Source: Janibacter indicus
GTDB lineage: Bacteria; Actinomycetota; Actinomycetes; Actinomycetales; Dermatophilaceae
Assembly: GCF_900176385.1 (NCBI RefSeq)
Contig: NZ_FWXN01000004.1
Span: 62,001 to 126,000, forward strand
Length of the DNA: 64,000 bases
Reading direction: 5' to 3'
In this document: one piece after another, positions 1 to 8,900 of the stretch
How positions within the stretch are numbered: position 1 is the stretch's first letter
How the letters are laid out: every line of letters starts with the position of its first letter
Made by a program: the position numbers and the translations under genes
Notes under the pieces: generated by a model
Databases searched by the model: none
Seen by the model: only the letters and a program-made list of their open reading frames with translations
What the model was told of the DNA's origin: nothing

Positions 1-527
1 GCGGGGTCGAGCCAGACTCCGGTGCGCGAGTGCAGCGGGTCGAGCGGTGCCTCGAAGTCCTCGGCCACACCGGTGCGGGCCCGGCTGTCGGGCCACGGCC
101 GCAGGTTGACGTCGGCGATGGCCGCCGTGAGCGGGTCGGCATCGACGCCGTGGACGGTGACACCGAGGGCGCTCATCGCCATCGCGTCCGAGCCGATGCC
201 GCAGCCGAGGTCGTGGACGGTCGCCAGGCTGGCCGTCGCGTAGCGGCCGGCGTGCGTCGCCGCCACCTCGAGCCGGCTGGCCTGCTCGAGACCATCGGGG
301 GTGAAGAGCATGCCGTCGGCGAACTCGCCGAACTTCTCCTGCGCGCGCGCCTGCAGGCGCTTCTGCGTCAGGAGGGCGGCGACGCGCTCGGCGGAGTGAC
401 CCCCCGCCCGCAGCCGAGAGGCCAGACCGACCGCGTCCGCCTCGCGGTACTCGGGCAGGCCGTGCAGGGACTCGTGCCCCTCGGGGGAGGCCAGCCAGCG
501 CACGGTCGTCGGATCCACGTGCGCCAT
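1..527 (-). CDS. Class I SAM-dependent methyltransferase, THUMP-like (partial)
   Basis: The reading frame starts at the ATG complementary to 525-527 and runs off the left edge of the window, so only about 175 N-terminal residues are visible. It begins MAHVDPTTVRWLASPEG and carries a SAM-binding motif I, VHDLGCGIGSDAMAM, at about residues 103-117, followed by an acidic residue (GVDAD) typical of a Rossmann methyltransferase. A helical N-terminal part precedes it, as in the actinobacterial 'class I methyltransferase/THUMP-like' proteins. A GTG lies 6 nt upstream in frame and is an alternative start. The gene is divergent from groES, and its 5' end abuts the CIRCE-containing promoter region. The substrate cannot be told from this fragment. 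Confidence 0.75.
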   Translation of the reverse strand, partial: MAHVDPTTVRWLASPEGHESLHGLPEYREADAVGLASRLRAGGHSAERVAALLTQKRLQARAQEKFGEFADGMLFTPDGLEQASRLEVAATHAGRYATASLATVHDLGCGIGSDAMAMSALGVTVHGVDADPLTAAIADVNLRPWPDSRARTGVAEDFEAPLDPLHSRTGVWLDP

Positions 528-571
528 TGTCACGCATCCCGGGCCGCCCAGCGGCCCGGTCGCGACGGGGA

Positions 572-598
572 TTGGCACTCGGGTTGACCGAGTGCCAA
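572..598. promoter_or_regulatory. CIRCE operator 1 (HrcA binding site)
   Basis: TTGGCACTC-N9-GAGTGCCAA is a perfect 9-bp inverted repeat with the 9-nt spacer of the CIRCE element (consensus TTAGCACTC-N9-GAGTGCTAA). HrcA binds such sites to repress chaperonin genes. The -35 hexamer of the groES promoter lies in its spacer. Confidence 0.92.
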
Positions 599-613
599 TC
601 GGGTGCCTAGATT
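584..613 (+). promoter_or_regulatory. groES-groEL promoter
   Basis: TTGACC (584-589), an 18-nt spacer and TAGATT (608-613) form a sigma-70-type promoter. The -35 sits in CIRCE 1 and the -10 just before CIRCE 2, so HrcA on either site should block RNA polymerase. Confidence 0.75.
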
Positions 614-618
614 TGCTC

Positions 619-645
619 TTGGCACTCACCTCCGGCGAGTGCCAG
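619..645. promoter_or_regulatory. CIRCE operator 2 (HrcA binding site)
   Basis: TTGGCACTC-N9-GAGTGCCAG is a second CIRCE copy, 20 nt after the first and with one mismatch in the right arm. It covers the expected transcription start, so the groES leader RNA also carries the inverted repeat. Confidence 0.9.
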
Positions 646-730
646 ATGCCACGGTTGGACGACCCCCGCGACGGCGCCCGGCCAGGCTTCGCCCCACGTT
701 CACACACACGTCCCCACAGAAGGAGTCACC

Positions 731-1027
731 GTGTCGGTTTCCATCAAGCCGCTCGAGGACCGGATCGTCGTCCAGGGCATCGAGGCGGAGCAGACCACCG
801 CCTCCGGCCTCGTCATCCCGGACACCGCCAAGGAGAAGCCCCAGGAGGGCGAGGTCGTCGCCGTCGGCCCCGGCCGGTTCAACGAGGACGGTGACGAGCG
901 CATCCCGATGGACATCTCCGTCGGCGACCGCGTCATCTACTCCAAGTACGGCGGCACCGAGGTCAAGCACGGCGGCCAGGAGTACCTCATCCTCTCCGCG
1001 CGCGACGTGCTCGCGATCGTCGGCTGA
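731..1027 (+). CDS. groES: Co-chaperonin GroES (Hsp10)
   Basis: This 98-residue protein matches GroES length and sequence throughout: it opens with [12 protein letters not shown], has the mobile-loop region around [17 protein letters not shown] (residues 21-37), and ends [17 protein letters not shown]. It forms the heptameric lid on GroEL in the cytoplasm and enables ATP-driven folding. The GTG start at 731 has an AAGGAG ribosome site 8 nt upstream. It is the first gene of a two-gene operon with groEL, 98 nt downstream, under two CIRCE operators and so heat-inducible through HrcA (established for the family, inferred here). Confidence 0.98.
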   Translation: MSVSIKPLEDRIVVQGIEAEQTTASGLVIPDTAKEKPQEGEVVAVGPGRFNEDGDERIPMDISVGDRVIYSKYGGTEVKHGGQEYLILSARDVLAIVG

Positions 1028-1110
1028 CGATCCTTCCCAGTACTGAGCTGACGCCCCGGGTGCGGCCCCTCCCGGGCCCTCCGGGGCGTCACCTCTTCCC
1101 CCTTCGTTAG

Positions 1111-2727
<1,617 letters not shown>

Positions 2728-2742
2728 CGTCCCGACCTGATC

Positions 2743-2780
2743 GAATGGGGTGGCGCACCGGTTGGTGCGCCACCCCATTC
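2743..2780 (+). terminator. Terminator of groES-groEL
   Basis: A perfect 17-bp inverted repeat (2743-2759 and 2764-2780) with a GGTT loop starts just after the groEL stop codon. It is GC-rich with little T-tract, as usual for actinobacteria. Confidence 0.85.
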
Positions 2781-2889
2781 GTCATGCTCCGTGGTGTAGA
2801 TGCGACCTAGGAGCCACCGACCGACCCTGATCGCTGTGAAAGACCGCCCCAGCGAGGCTGCCGCGGGCCGCAGCCGGTGGCGCTGAGGG

Positions 2890-3432
2890 TCAGTCCTCGG
2901 GATCGAGCCGCTCGGCCAAGTCCACCCAGAAGGCCAGCGCTGCCTCGGTCATCGCGATTCCCAGCTCGAGGGGGATCATCCGCGAGGCCACATCGGCACG
3001 GTCGGCGAACCGCTCCTGGATGGAGTGGTACTCGGCCAGTCGGGCCGTGTGCTGCTTGATCTGGCCGGCGGCCAACCGTCGCTCCGTGTCGGGTCCCATC
3101 AACTCGCTGAAGAAGAGTTTCAGCTCCGCGACGTCGCGGATCTGCATCGGATCGGTGATCGGTTGGTCGAGCCACGCCACCAGTGCCTCACGCCCCTCCT
3201 CGGTGATCGAGAAGGTCTGGCGGCGGCGCCCGTTCATCTCCTCCTCGACCGTGAGCAGCCCGGCGTCGGCGAGCTTGCGCGGCTCCGAGTAGAGCTGGGC
3301 GTGCGGGAACGGCCAGAAGTAGCCGATCGAGTGGCCGGAGGCCCGCTTCAAGTCGTACGAGGTGGAGGGTCCGCGGAGAGCAATCAGCCCGAGCACCAGG
3401 AACGAGGTGACAGTGAGGCGGTCCCTTGACAT
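2890..3432 (-). CDS. PadR family transcriptional regulator
   Basis: The 180-residue protein has an N-terminal winged helix (about residues 5-85) with the PadR pattern: LGLIALRGPSTSYDLK, then AQLYSEPRKLADAGLLTVEEE and an RRRQTFSITEEGREAL wing. A helical C-terminal dimerisation domain (about 95-178) follows (PadR_C/Vir_C-like). PadR repressors commonly sense aromatic acids or their CoA esters. The gene is divergent from the molybdenum hydroxylase cluster and shares a 78-bp intergenic region containing a dyad, so it probably controls that cluster. I chose the ATG at 3432 because the domain begins there. A start 54 nt upstream is open but would extend into the likely operator. Confidence 0.85.
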   Translation of the reverse strand: MSRDRLTVTSFLVLGLIALRGPSTSYDLKRASGHSIGYFWPFPHAQLYSEPRKLADAGLLTVEEEMNGRRRQTFSITEEGREALVAWLDQPITDPMQIRDVAELKLFFSELMGPDTERRLAAGQIKQHTARLAEYHSIQERFADRADVASRMIPLELGIAMTEAALAFWVDLAERLDPED

Positions 3433-3434
3433 GC

Positions 3435-3453
3435 CCACATGGTAAACATATGG
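3435..3453. promoter_or_regulatory. Candidate PadR operator
   Basis: CCACATG-GTAAA-CATATGG is a 7-bp inverted repeat with one mismatch and a 5-nt centre, immediately upstream of the regulator start and in the divergent promoter region of the catabolic operon. Size and symmetry suit a winged-helix dimer. The assignment is inference. Confidence 0.45.
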
Positions 3454-3510
3454 TGCAGTCAAGACGGTCCGAAATGGACGGTGCATGTCACACGGTGAAA
3501 GGTGTGGAGG

Positions 3511-5910
3511 ATGACTTCAAGGGCGATGTCCAGACTCGAGGACGCCAACCTTGTCACCGGCAAGGGCTCCTTCCTCGACGATCTCGACCCCATTCCGGGC
3601 ACCCTCGTCGCCGCCATCGTCCGGAGCCCGAACGCACACGCCAAGATCACGTCCGTCGACCTGCAACGCGCTCGGAATCATCCCGGCGTGGCCGCGGTGA
3701 TCGGGCCCGAGGAAGTCCTTGCAGCCTTGAAGCCCTTCCCCCTTTCGCTGCGGGCACCGATGGACTACTACCCGACCGGGACCGACAAGGTCCGCTACGT
3801 CGGGGAGCCGGTTGCCGTGGTCGTCGCCACCGATCGATACACCGCGGAGGACGCCGGCGACCTGGTGGACATCAGCTACGAGCTCGAACCCGTCGTCGTG
3901 GATGCGATGAAGGCCCTCACCCCGGACTCCCCGCTGCTGCACGAGCGCAGCAAGACCAACGTCGCCAGCGATCGCACCTTCAACTTCGGCGAGGTGGACG
4001 AGGCCTTCGCCGATGCCGCCCACGTGGTCGAGGGGGAGTACTACTTCCCGCGTTACTCCTCCACCCCGATGGAGTGCTACAACGTGGTGGCCAACTGGGT
4101 CGACGGTCCCCAACACCCCGAGGTGACGGTCTGGTCGAACTTCCACGGGCCCTTCTCGATGGTCCCGGTGCTCTGTGGGGCAATGGGGCTGACCACCTCT
4201 CAGTTGCGCCTGCACGTCCCGGCCGACAACGGCGGATCATTCGGTATCAAGGCGGGCATCTACCCCTACATCGCGCTGATGGCGCTGGCCTCTCGGCACG
4301 CCGGTCGACCGGTGCGCTGGTCGGAGGATCGCTCCGAGCACCTGCTCGCCAGCTCAGCCGGGTCGGACCGACACATGAAGGTCCGGACCGCCATCGACGC
4401 GGCCGGCATCATCCAGGCCATCGACATCGACTTCGTGGAGAACGTCGGCGCATACCTGCGCCCGCCCGAGCCCGCCACCCTCTACCGCTGCTTCGGCAAC
4501 ATGACCGGGGCGTACGGCATCGAGCACGTCCGACTCCGGTCCCGGGCAGTGGTCACGAACAAGTGCCCGACCGGGCTGAACCGTGGCTTCGGCGGCCAGC
4601 AGCTCTACTTCGCCCTGGAACGGATCATGGACAAGGCTGCCAAGGCGGTCGGGCTGGATCGGCTGGAGTTCCGCAAGCGAAACCTGATCGGAGCGGAGTC
4701 CTTCCCGTACGCCACCCCGACGGGTGGGATCTACGACTCGGGCAACTACCAGAAGGTGGTGGAACACCTCGAGGACAACTCCGACTACCAAGCCCTGTTG
4801 GCCCGCCAGGCCGAAGCCCGGGCGCGCGGCGAACTGGTCGGAACCGGGGTCGCGCTGATCGTCGAACCGTCCGGGACCAACATCGGCTACGTCGGGCTGG
4901 CCACCCCAGCGGAGAACCGTCCGCCCGGACGTGGCAAGTCGGGTTCGACGGAACACGTACACCTCAGCGTTGATCCGCAAGGCATCGTCGGCATCACCCT
5001 CGGCACCGTCCCGCAGGGCCAGGGGCATGCCACGGTCGCGCGCCAGGTGGTCGCCCGCGAACTCGGTCTACCCGAGGAGCAGGTGGTGCCGACCGTGGTG
5101 ATGGACACCGCCACCACGGCGTGGACCATCACCTCCGGCAGCTACTCCTCACGATTCTCCCCGCTGCTCACCTCCGCACTGGTGGACGGTGCCCGTGAGA
5201 TCGGTGAGCGGATCAAGAGGGCCGCTGCCCTGATGCTCGACACCACCGCGGACCTGCTCGAACTCCACCAAGGCACCGTCCGTGTCATGGGCGACCCGGA
5301 GAAGTCAGTGTCGTTCAAGCACGCCGCCGGCCTGATCCACTGGGATCCGGGCCGCCTGCCGGGAGGCGAAGAGGCCACGCTCGAGGTCAACGTTGCCTTC
5401 ACGCCCCCGCAGGCACAGGCGCCGTCGCGCACCGACCAGGTCAACTCGTCGCTGTGCTACGGCTTCGTCGCCGACCTGGTGAGTGTTCGGATCGACCCGG
5501 AGACGCTGGAGATCACCATCGACGACGTGGTCAGCGTTCACGACGCCGGCACCATCCTGAACGAGCAGTTGTTCACAGGTCAGGTGCACGGTGCGATGGT
5601 CCAGGCCCTCGGCGGTGCCATGTACGAAGAGATGAGCTACTCCGATTCGGGGCAGCCCGTCTCCACCTTCATGGACTACCTGGTGCCCACCTCGGCGGAG
5701 TCGATGTTTCCGTTCCGGATGGATCACATCGAGACCCCCTCCCCGCTCACCCGGCTGGGTGCCAAGGGAGCCGGTGAGGGCGCCAGCATGAGTTTCCCCG
5801 TGGCCCTCGCGAATGCTGTCGAGGACGCCGTCAGCGAGCACGGGGTGGAGATCAACTCCCTGCCCGTCCACCCCAGCGTGCTGCACGACCTGCTGTACCC
5901 GAACGACTGA
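3511..5910 (+). CDS. Molybdenum hydroxylase large subunit (xanthine dehydrogenase/CoxL family), candidate 2-furoyl-CoA dehydrogenase HmfA
   Basis: The product, about 799 residues, is a molybdopterin-binding large subunit: an aldehyde oxidase/xanthine dehydrogenase a/b hammerhead domain (about 5-125), then the molybdopterin domain (about 135-790). The expected catalytic Glu lies in GAKGAGEGAS near the C-terminus. The form-I CO dehydrogenase loop AYRCSFR is absent; the equivalent segment reads GLNRGFGGQQ, so it is not a CO dehydrogenase. It is followed by a crotonase, FAD subunit, 2Fe-2S subunit and acyl-CoA ligase, the set needed to activate an aromatic acid as a CoA ester and hydroxylate it. 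The best known match in gene content is the furoate pathway. The start at 3511 has GAAAGG 8 nt upstream; GTG 3502 and ATG 3526 are alternatives. Confidence 0.8.
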   Translation: MTSRAMSRLEDANLVTGKGSFLDDLDPIPGTLVAAIVRSPNAHAKITSVDLQRARNHPGVAAVIGPEEVLAALKPFPLSLRAPMDYYPTGTDKVRYVGEPVAVVVATDRYTAEDAGDLVDISYELEPVVVDAMKALTPDSPLLHERSKTNVASDRTFNFGEVDEAFADAAHVVEGEYYFPRYSSTPMECYNVVANWVDGPQHPEVTVWSNFHGPFSMVPVLCGAMGLTTSQLRLHVPADNGGSFGIKAGIYPYIALMALASRHAGRPVRWSEDRSEHLLASSAGSDRHMKVRTAIDAAGIIQAIDIDFVENVGAYLRPPEPATLYRCFGNMTGAYGIEHVRLRSRAVVTNKCPTGLNRGFGGQQLYFALERIMDKAAKAVGLDRLEFRKRNLIGAESFPYATPTGGIYDSGNYQKVVEHLEDNSDYQALLARQAEARARGELVGTGVALIVEPSGTNIGYVGLATPAENRPPGRGKSGSTEHVHLSVDPQGIVGITLGTVPQGQGHATVARQVVARELGLPEEQVVPTVVMDTATTAWTITSGSYSSRFSPLLTSALVDGAREIGERIKRAAALMLDTTADLLELHQGTVRVMGDPEKSVSFKHAAGLIHWDPGRLPGGEEATLEVNVAFTPPQAQAPSRTDQVNSSLCYGFVADLVSVRIDPETLEITIDDVVSVHDAGTILNEQLFTGQVHGAMVQALGGAMYEEMSYSDSGQPVSTFMDYLVPTSAESMFPFRMDHIETPSPLTRLGAKGAGEGASMSFPVALANAVEDAVSEHGVEINSLPVHPSVLHDLLYPND

Positions 5911-5974
5911 CGACAACACCTGCAGCCCAACCCCCAGCACAAGATCCCCCAGCACACCCATCGAAAGGAATGCC

Positions 5975-6754
5975 ATGCCCACCACCGGAGGCGACATCCG
6001 GCTCGAGCGCAGCCATGACGGCCGCGTGGCCAACCTCACCCTCGACCACGGTCGGCTCAACATCGTCACCATGGAGATGCGGGCCTTGATGGCCGAACGG
6101 TTCTCCGAGATCGATGCCGACGATGACGTTCGGGTCGTGGTCATCCGTGGTGAGGGTGAGAACTTCACCTCCGGTGGCGACATCGCCGGCTTCATGGAGG
6201 TGGCCCCCTTCGACCTGACCGATCTCGGCCACGACGTCACCGCAGCAAGCCGGTCCCCGAAGCCGGTGATCGCGGCGATCGACGGCTACTGCTTCGGCGT
6301 CGGCCTGGAGCTCGTGCTGTCCACAGACATTCGGCTGGCCACTCAGCGGTCCTCGTTCGCGCTGCCGGAGATGAAGCTCGGGATGATGCCCGGTTCGGGT
6401 GGGACCCAGCGGCTGTCCCGGCTGATCGGGCTGTCTCGCGCGAAGTACCACATCCTCACCGGCGAACGGATCACCGGCCAGCAGGCCCAGGACTGGGGTC
6501 TGGTGGCCAGTGCCTCCGCGGACAAGAAGGCAATGGAGGACGAGGTCGAGCGCGTCGTGTCCTCCCTGCTCGGCTTCTCCTCCGTGGCACTGCGGACCGC
6601 CAAGGAAGTCCTCGACCGTGGCATCGACGGCCCGCTGGCCACCGGTGTCGAGCTGGAGCGCAAGTCGTACGCGATGCTGCGCGCCACCGAGGACTTCGCC
6701 GAGGGTGTCGCTGCTTTCGGGGAAAACCGCAAGCCGCAGTTCCGGAACCGCTGA
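5975..6754 (+). CDS. Enoyl-CoA hydratase/isomerase family protein, candidate HmfE
   Basis: The 259-residue crotonase-fold protein has the oxyanion-hole segments GENFTSGGDIAGF (about 60-72) and GYCFGVGLELVLSTDIRLA, followed by FALPEMKLGMMPGSGGTQRL. Both acidic positions used by true hydratases (Glu in GLELV and in LPEMK) are kept, so water addition or hydrolysis of a CoA ester is plausible. In the furoate pathway an enzyme of this family (HmfE) is assigned to the last steps, giving 2-oxoglutarate and CoA. ATG 5975 has GAAAGGAA 6 nt upstream. It lies 64 nt after the large subunit and 1 nt before the FAD subunit, within one operon. The exact reaction is inference. Confidence 0.75.
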   Translation: MPTTGGDIRLERSHDGRVANLTLDHGRLNIVTMEMRALMAERFSEIDADDDVRVVVIRGEGENFTSGGDIAGFMEVAPFDLTDLGHDVTAASRSPKPVIAAIDGYCFGVGLELVLSTDIRLATQRSSFALPEMKLGMMPGSGGTQRLSRLIGLSRAKYHILTGERITGQQAQDWGLVASASADKKAMEDEVERVVSSLLGFSSVALRTAKEVLDRGIDGPLATGVELERKSYAMLRATEDFAEGVAAFGENRKPQFRNR

Positions 6755-6755
6755 C

Positions 6756-7646
6756 ATGAAGGCCGCTCCCTTCGCGTACGTCCGTCCGACGACTCCGCAG
6801 GACGTCGTGGCGGAACTGGCTGCCGCGCAGGCCCATGGCGAGGCGAAGGTCATCGCCGGTGGCCAGTCGTTGGTGCCAGTGCTCGCGATGCGGCTGGGGC
6901 GGCCGACCACGCTCGTCGACATCACTCGAGTGGAGCGGTGGCAGCAGATCGAAACTGCTGACCACGTTCGGATCGGGGCCGCGGTGCGGCAGCGCACAGT
7001 CGAGCGACACCGCGACCTCGGAGTTCCGCTGCTGTCACGGGCCCTGCCCTGGATCGGCCACCGGGAGATCCGGAGCCGGGGGACCGTGTGCGGATCACTG
7101 GCACACGCGGATCCCGCCTCGGAGCTACCGGCGGTGGCACTCACCCTCGGCGCCCGGTTTGGTGTCAACGGGCCCAAGGGGACCAAGGAACTCACCGCCG
7201 CGGAGTTTTTCCGCGGAGCGATGACCACGGCCCTGGAACCGGGGGAGGTACTGGAGTACGTCGACTTCCCTCGCGCCCGGCCGGGGCAGGGTTTCGGCTT
7301 CGCCGAGACGGCCCGCAGGCACGGCGACTTCGCACTGGTCGGGATCACGGCCATGGTGGAGACGGACGGCGATCGCGTCCGACGGGCCCGGATCGGCGCC
7401 TTCGGGGTCGCGGATCGCCCGCAGCTGATCGACGTCACTGATGCAGTGGGCGAACTGCTGTCGGGCGAAGTACAGCGGGCAGACGCCGGCCGGGTGACCG
7501 ACGCACTGGCGGAGGCAGCCGACGCACTGGTCACTACCGGCGGAGACAAGCACGCCAGCGCTGCTTACCGTCGACGGTTGGTGCGCGTGCTCGGTGGCCG
7601 CGAGTTGATCTCCGCCACCCAGCGCAGCATGAGGAGGAACCACTGA
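6756..7646 (+). CDS. Molybdenum hydroxylase FAD-binding subunit (CoxM family), candidate HmfB
   Basis: The 296-residue protein matches FAD-binding domain 5 of CoxM/XDH medium subunits. Its FAD motifs are KVIAGGQSLVPVLAMRL (about 30-46, the AGGQSL motif) and SRGTVCGSLAHADPASELPA (about 107-126, the TxGG-like segment), with a C-terminal CO dehydrogenase flavoprotein domain (about 175-285). The subunit takes electrons from the Fe-S centres and passes them to an acceptor. The ATG follows the crotonase stop after 1 nt, and the stop overlaps the next start (TGATG), so translation is coupled. The extra 4Fe-4S loop of 4-hydroxybenzoyl-CoA reductase is not evident, arguing against that reductase. Confidence 0.85.
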   Translation: MKAAPFAYVRPTTPQDVVAELAAAQAHGEAKVIAGGQSLVPVLAMRLGRPTTLVDITRVERWQQIETADHVRIGAAVRQRTVERHRDLGVPLLSRALPWIGHREIRSRGTVCGSLAHADPASELPAVALTLGARFGVNGPKGTKELTAAEFFRGAMTTALEPGEVLEYVDFPRARPGQGFGFAETARRHGDFALVGITAMVETDGDRVRRARIGAFGVADRPQLIDVTDAVGELLSGEVQRADAGRVTDALAEAADALVTTGGDKHASAAYRRRLVRVLGGRELISATQRSMRRNH

Positions 7647-8899
7647 TGACCGAACTCCGCGAACGGGCACTCGCCCCGCTTCGGCGGCACCGCAGGCGCC
7701 GAGGACACCAGACGCCGGGGGTGCGTTGTGCCGCCGACGAGTTGATGAGGGTCGATTTCATCATCAACGGTCGACCCGCGACCGTACACGTCGCACCGCG
7801 GGTGACACTGGCGGATGCGCTCCGTGACCATCTCGGCCTGACCGGGACCCACCTGGGCTGCGAGCACGGCGTCTGTGGCCTCTGCACGGTGCTGGTCGAC
7901 GGCGACGCTGCCCGCGCCTGCTTGATGCTGGCCTGCCAGGTCGACGGCTCCGAGGTGCTGACCGTTGAGGGAATGGGCACTCCCTCCGACCTGCATCCCC
8001 TGCAAGAGTCCTTCGGCAGCCACCACGCACTGCAGTGCGGGTTCTGCACCCCGGGGCAGATCATGAGTGCCTACGACCTGCTGAAGACCGACGAGCAGCC
8101 GAGCGAGGAAGAACTGCCGGACCAACTGTCCGGTGTGTTGTGCCGGTGCACCGGATACCGCAACATCGTCGACGCCGTCGCCGACGTCGCCCGGAAGTAC
8201 CCCGACGGGGTGCCAGGACCGCGCAACTGCGCCCAACCCGAACCCCGGCTGCCGCGGGCGACCCTCGGCGGAGCCGGTGAGCCGATGGAGCTCGAACAGG
8301 CAAATACCGGGGGACGGGCCGAGATCAGCGTTCCCTCGGGCGAGCCCACCGCCGTCGTCACGGTGGACACCGCGGCCGACGAGCCGATCGACCGGATCTG
8401 GTCGATCATCGAAAGTACCTCAACGCTCGCCGCCTGCCTGCCGGGGGCGGAGATCATCGAGGACTTCGGCGACGACCAGTACAAGGGGCGGATGCGGGTC
8501 AGCCTCGGCCCGGTACGACTCGCGTTCCTCGGGGACGTGCGGATCGTCGAGCGGGACGAGGAAACGCACCGGGTCAAGGTGATCGGCCAAGCCGCGGACG
8601 CGTCCTCCGGCGACGTCGCGGCCGTCGTCGACCTGGTCGCGGAACCGCAGGGGGACGGGCGGACCGCCCTGCGCGCCACGGCCGAACTCCACATGGCGGG
8701 CCGGATCGCGCAGTTTGGTCGCGGCCTGGTCAACGACGTCAGCCGGGACATGTTCCAGCAGTTCGCCAGCAACATCGAGGCCGCCGCACGCGGTGAGGCG
8801 CCCACCGAGGCCGCCCCGGCCAGCGCACTGTCGATGGTGATGGCCCTCATTCGCTCCCGTGTGGCAGCGCTCGTTCGACTGTTCTCCAGAAGGAATTGA
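7646..8899 (+). CDS. Fusion of 2Fe-2S subunit (CoxS) and CoxG/SRPBCC domain, candidate HmfC
   Basis: The 417-residue protein joins two domains. Residues about 35-190 are a CoxS-type small subunit with a plant-ferredoxin-like cluster (CEHGVCGLC plus a later Cys) and a second 2Fe-2S cluster (CGFCTPGQ ... CRCTGYRNI). Residues about 230-375 form a CoxG/SRPBCC domain (PIDRIWSIIESTSTLAACLP, then KGRMRVSLGPVRLAFLG). Stand-alone CoxG proteins assist cofactor maturation or membrane attachment of CO dehydrogenase. Here the domain is covalently part of the electron-transfer subunit, followed by a hydrophobic tail (LSMVMALIRSRVAALVRLF) that may contact the membrane. ATG 7646 overlaps the preceding stop and follows GAGGAA; an arginine-rich 34-residue leader precedes the ferredoxin domain, and ATG 7748 is an alternative start. 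Confidence 0.82.
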   Translation: MTELRERALAPLRRHRRRRGHQTPGVRCAADELMRVDFIINGRPATVHVAPRVTLADALRDHLGLTGTHLGCEHGVCGLCTVLVDGDAARACLMLACQVDGSEVLTVEGMGTPSDLHPLQESFGSHHALQCGFCTPGQIMSAYDLLKTDEQPSEEELPDQLSGVLCRCTGYRNIVDAVADVARKYPDGVPGPRNCAQPEPRLPRATLGGAGEPMELEQANTGGRAEISVPSGEPTAVVTVDTAADEPIDRIWSIIESTSTLAACLPGAEIIEDFGDDQYKGRMRVSLGPVRLAFLGDVRIVERDEETHRVKVIGQAADASSGDVAAVVDLVAEPQGDGRTALRATAELHMAGRIAQFGRGLVNDVSRDMFQQFASNIEAAARGEAPTEAAPASALSMVMALIRSRVAALVRLFSRRN

Positions 8900-8900
8900 C

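Noticed and set aside
3511-8899. Carbon monoxide dehydrogenase (coxLMS) for the molybdenum hydroxylase
   Set aside because: The CoxL active-site loop AYRCSFR is absent, no coxD/E/F maturation genes are present, and a CoA ligase and crotonase are part of the operon.
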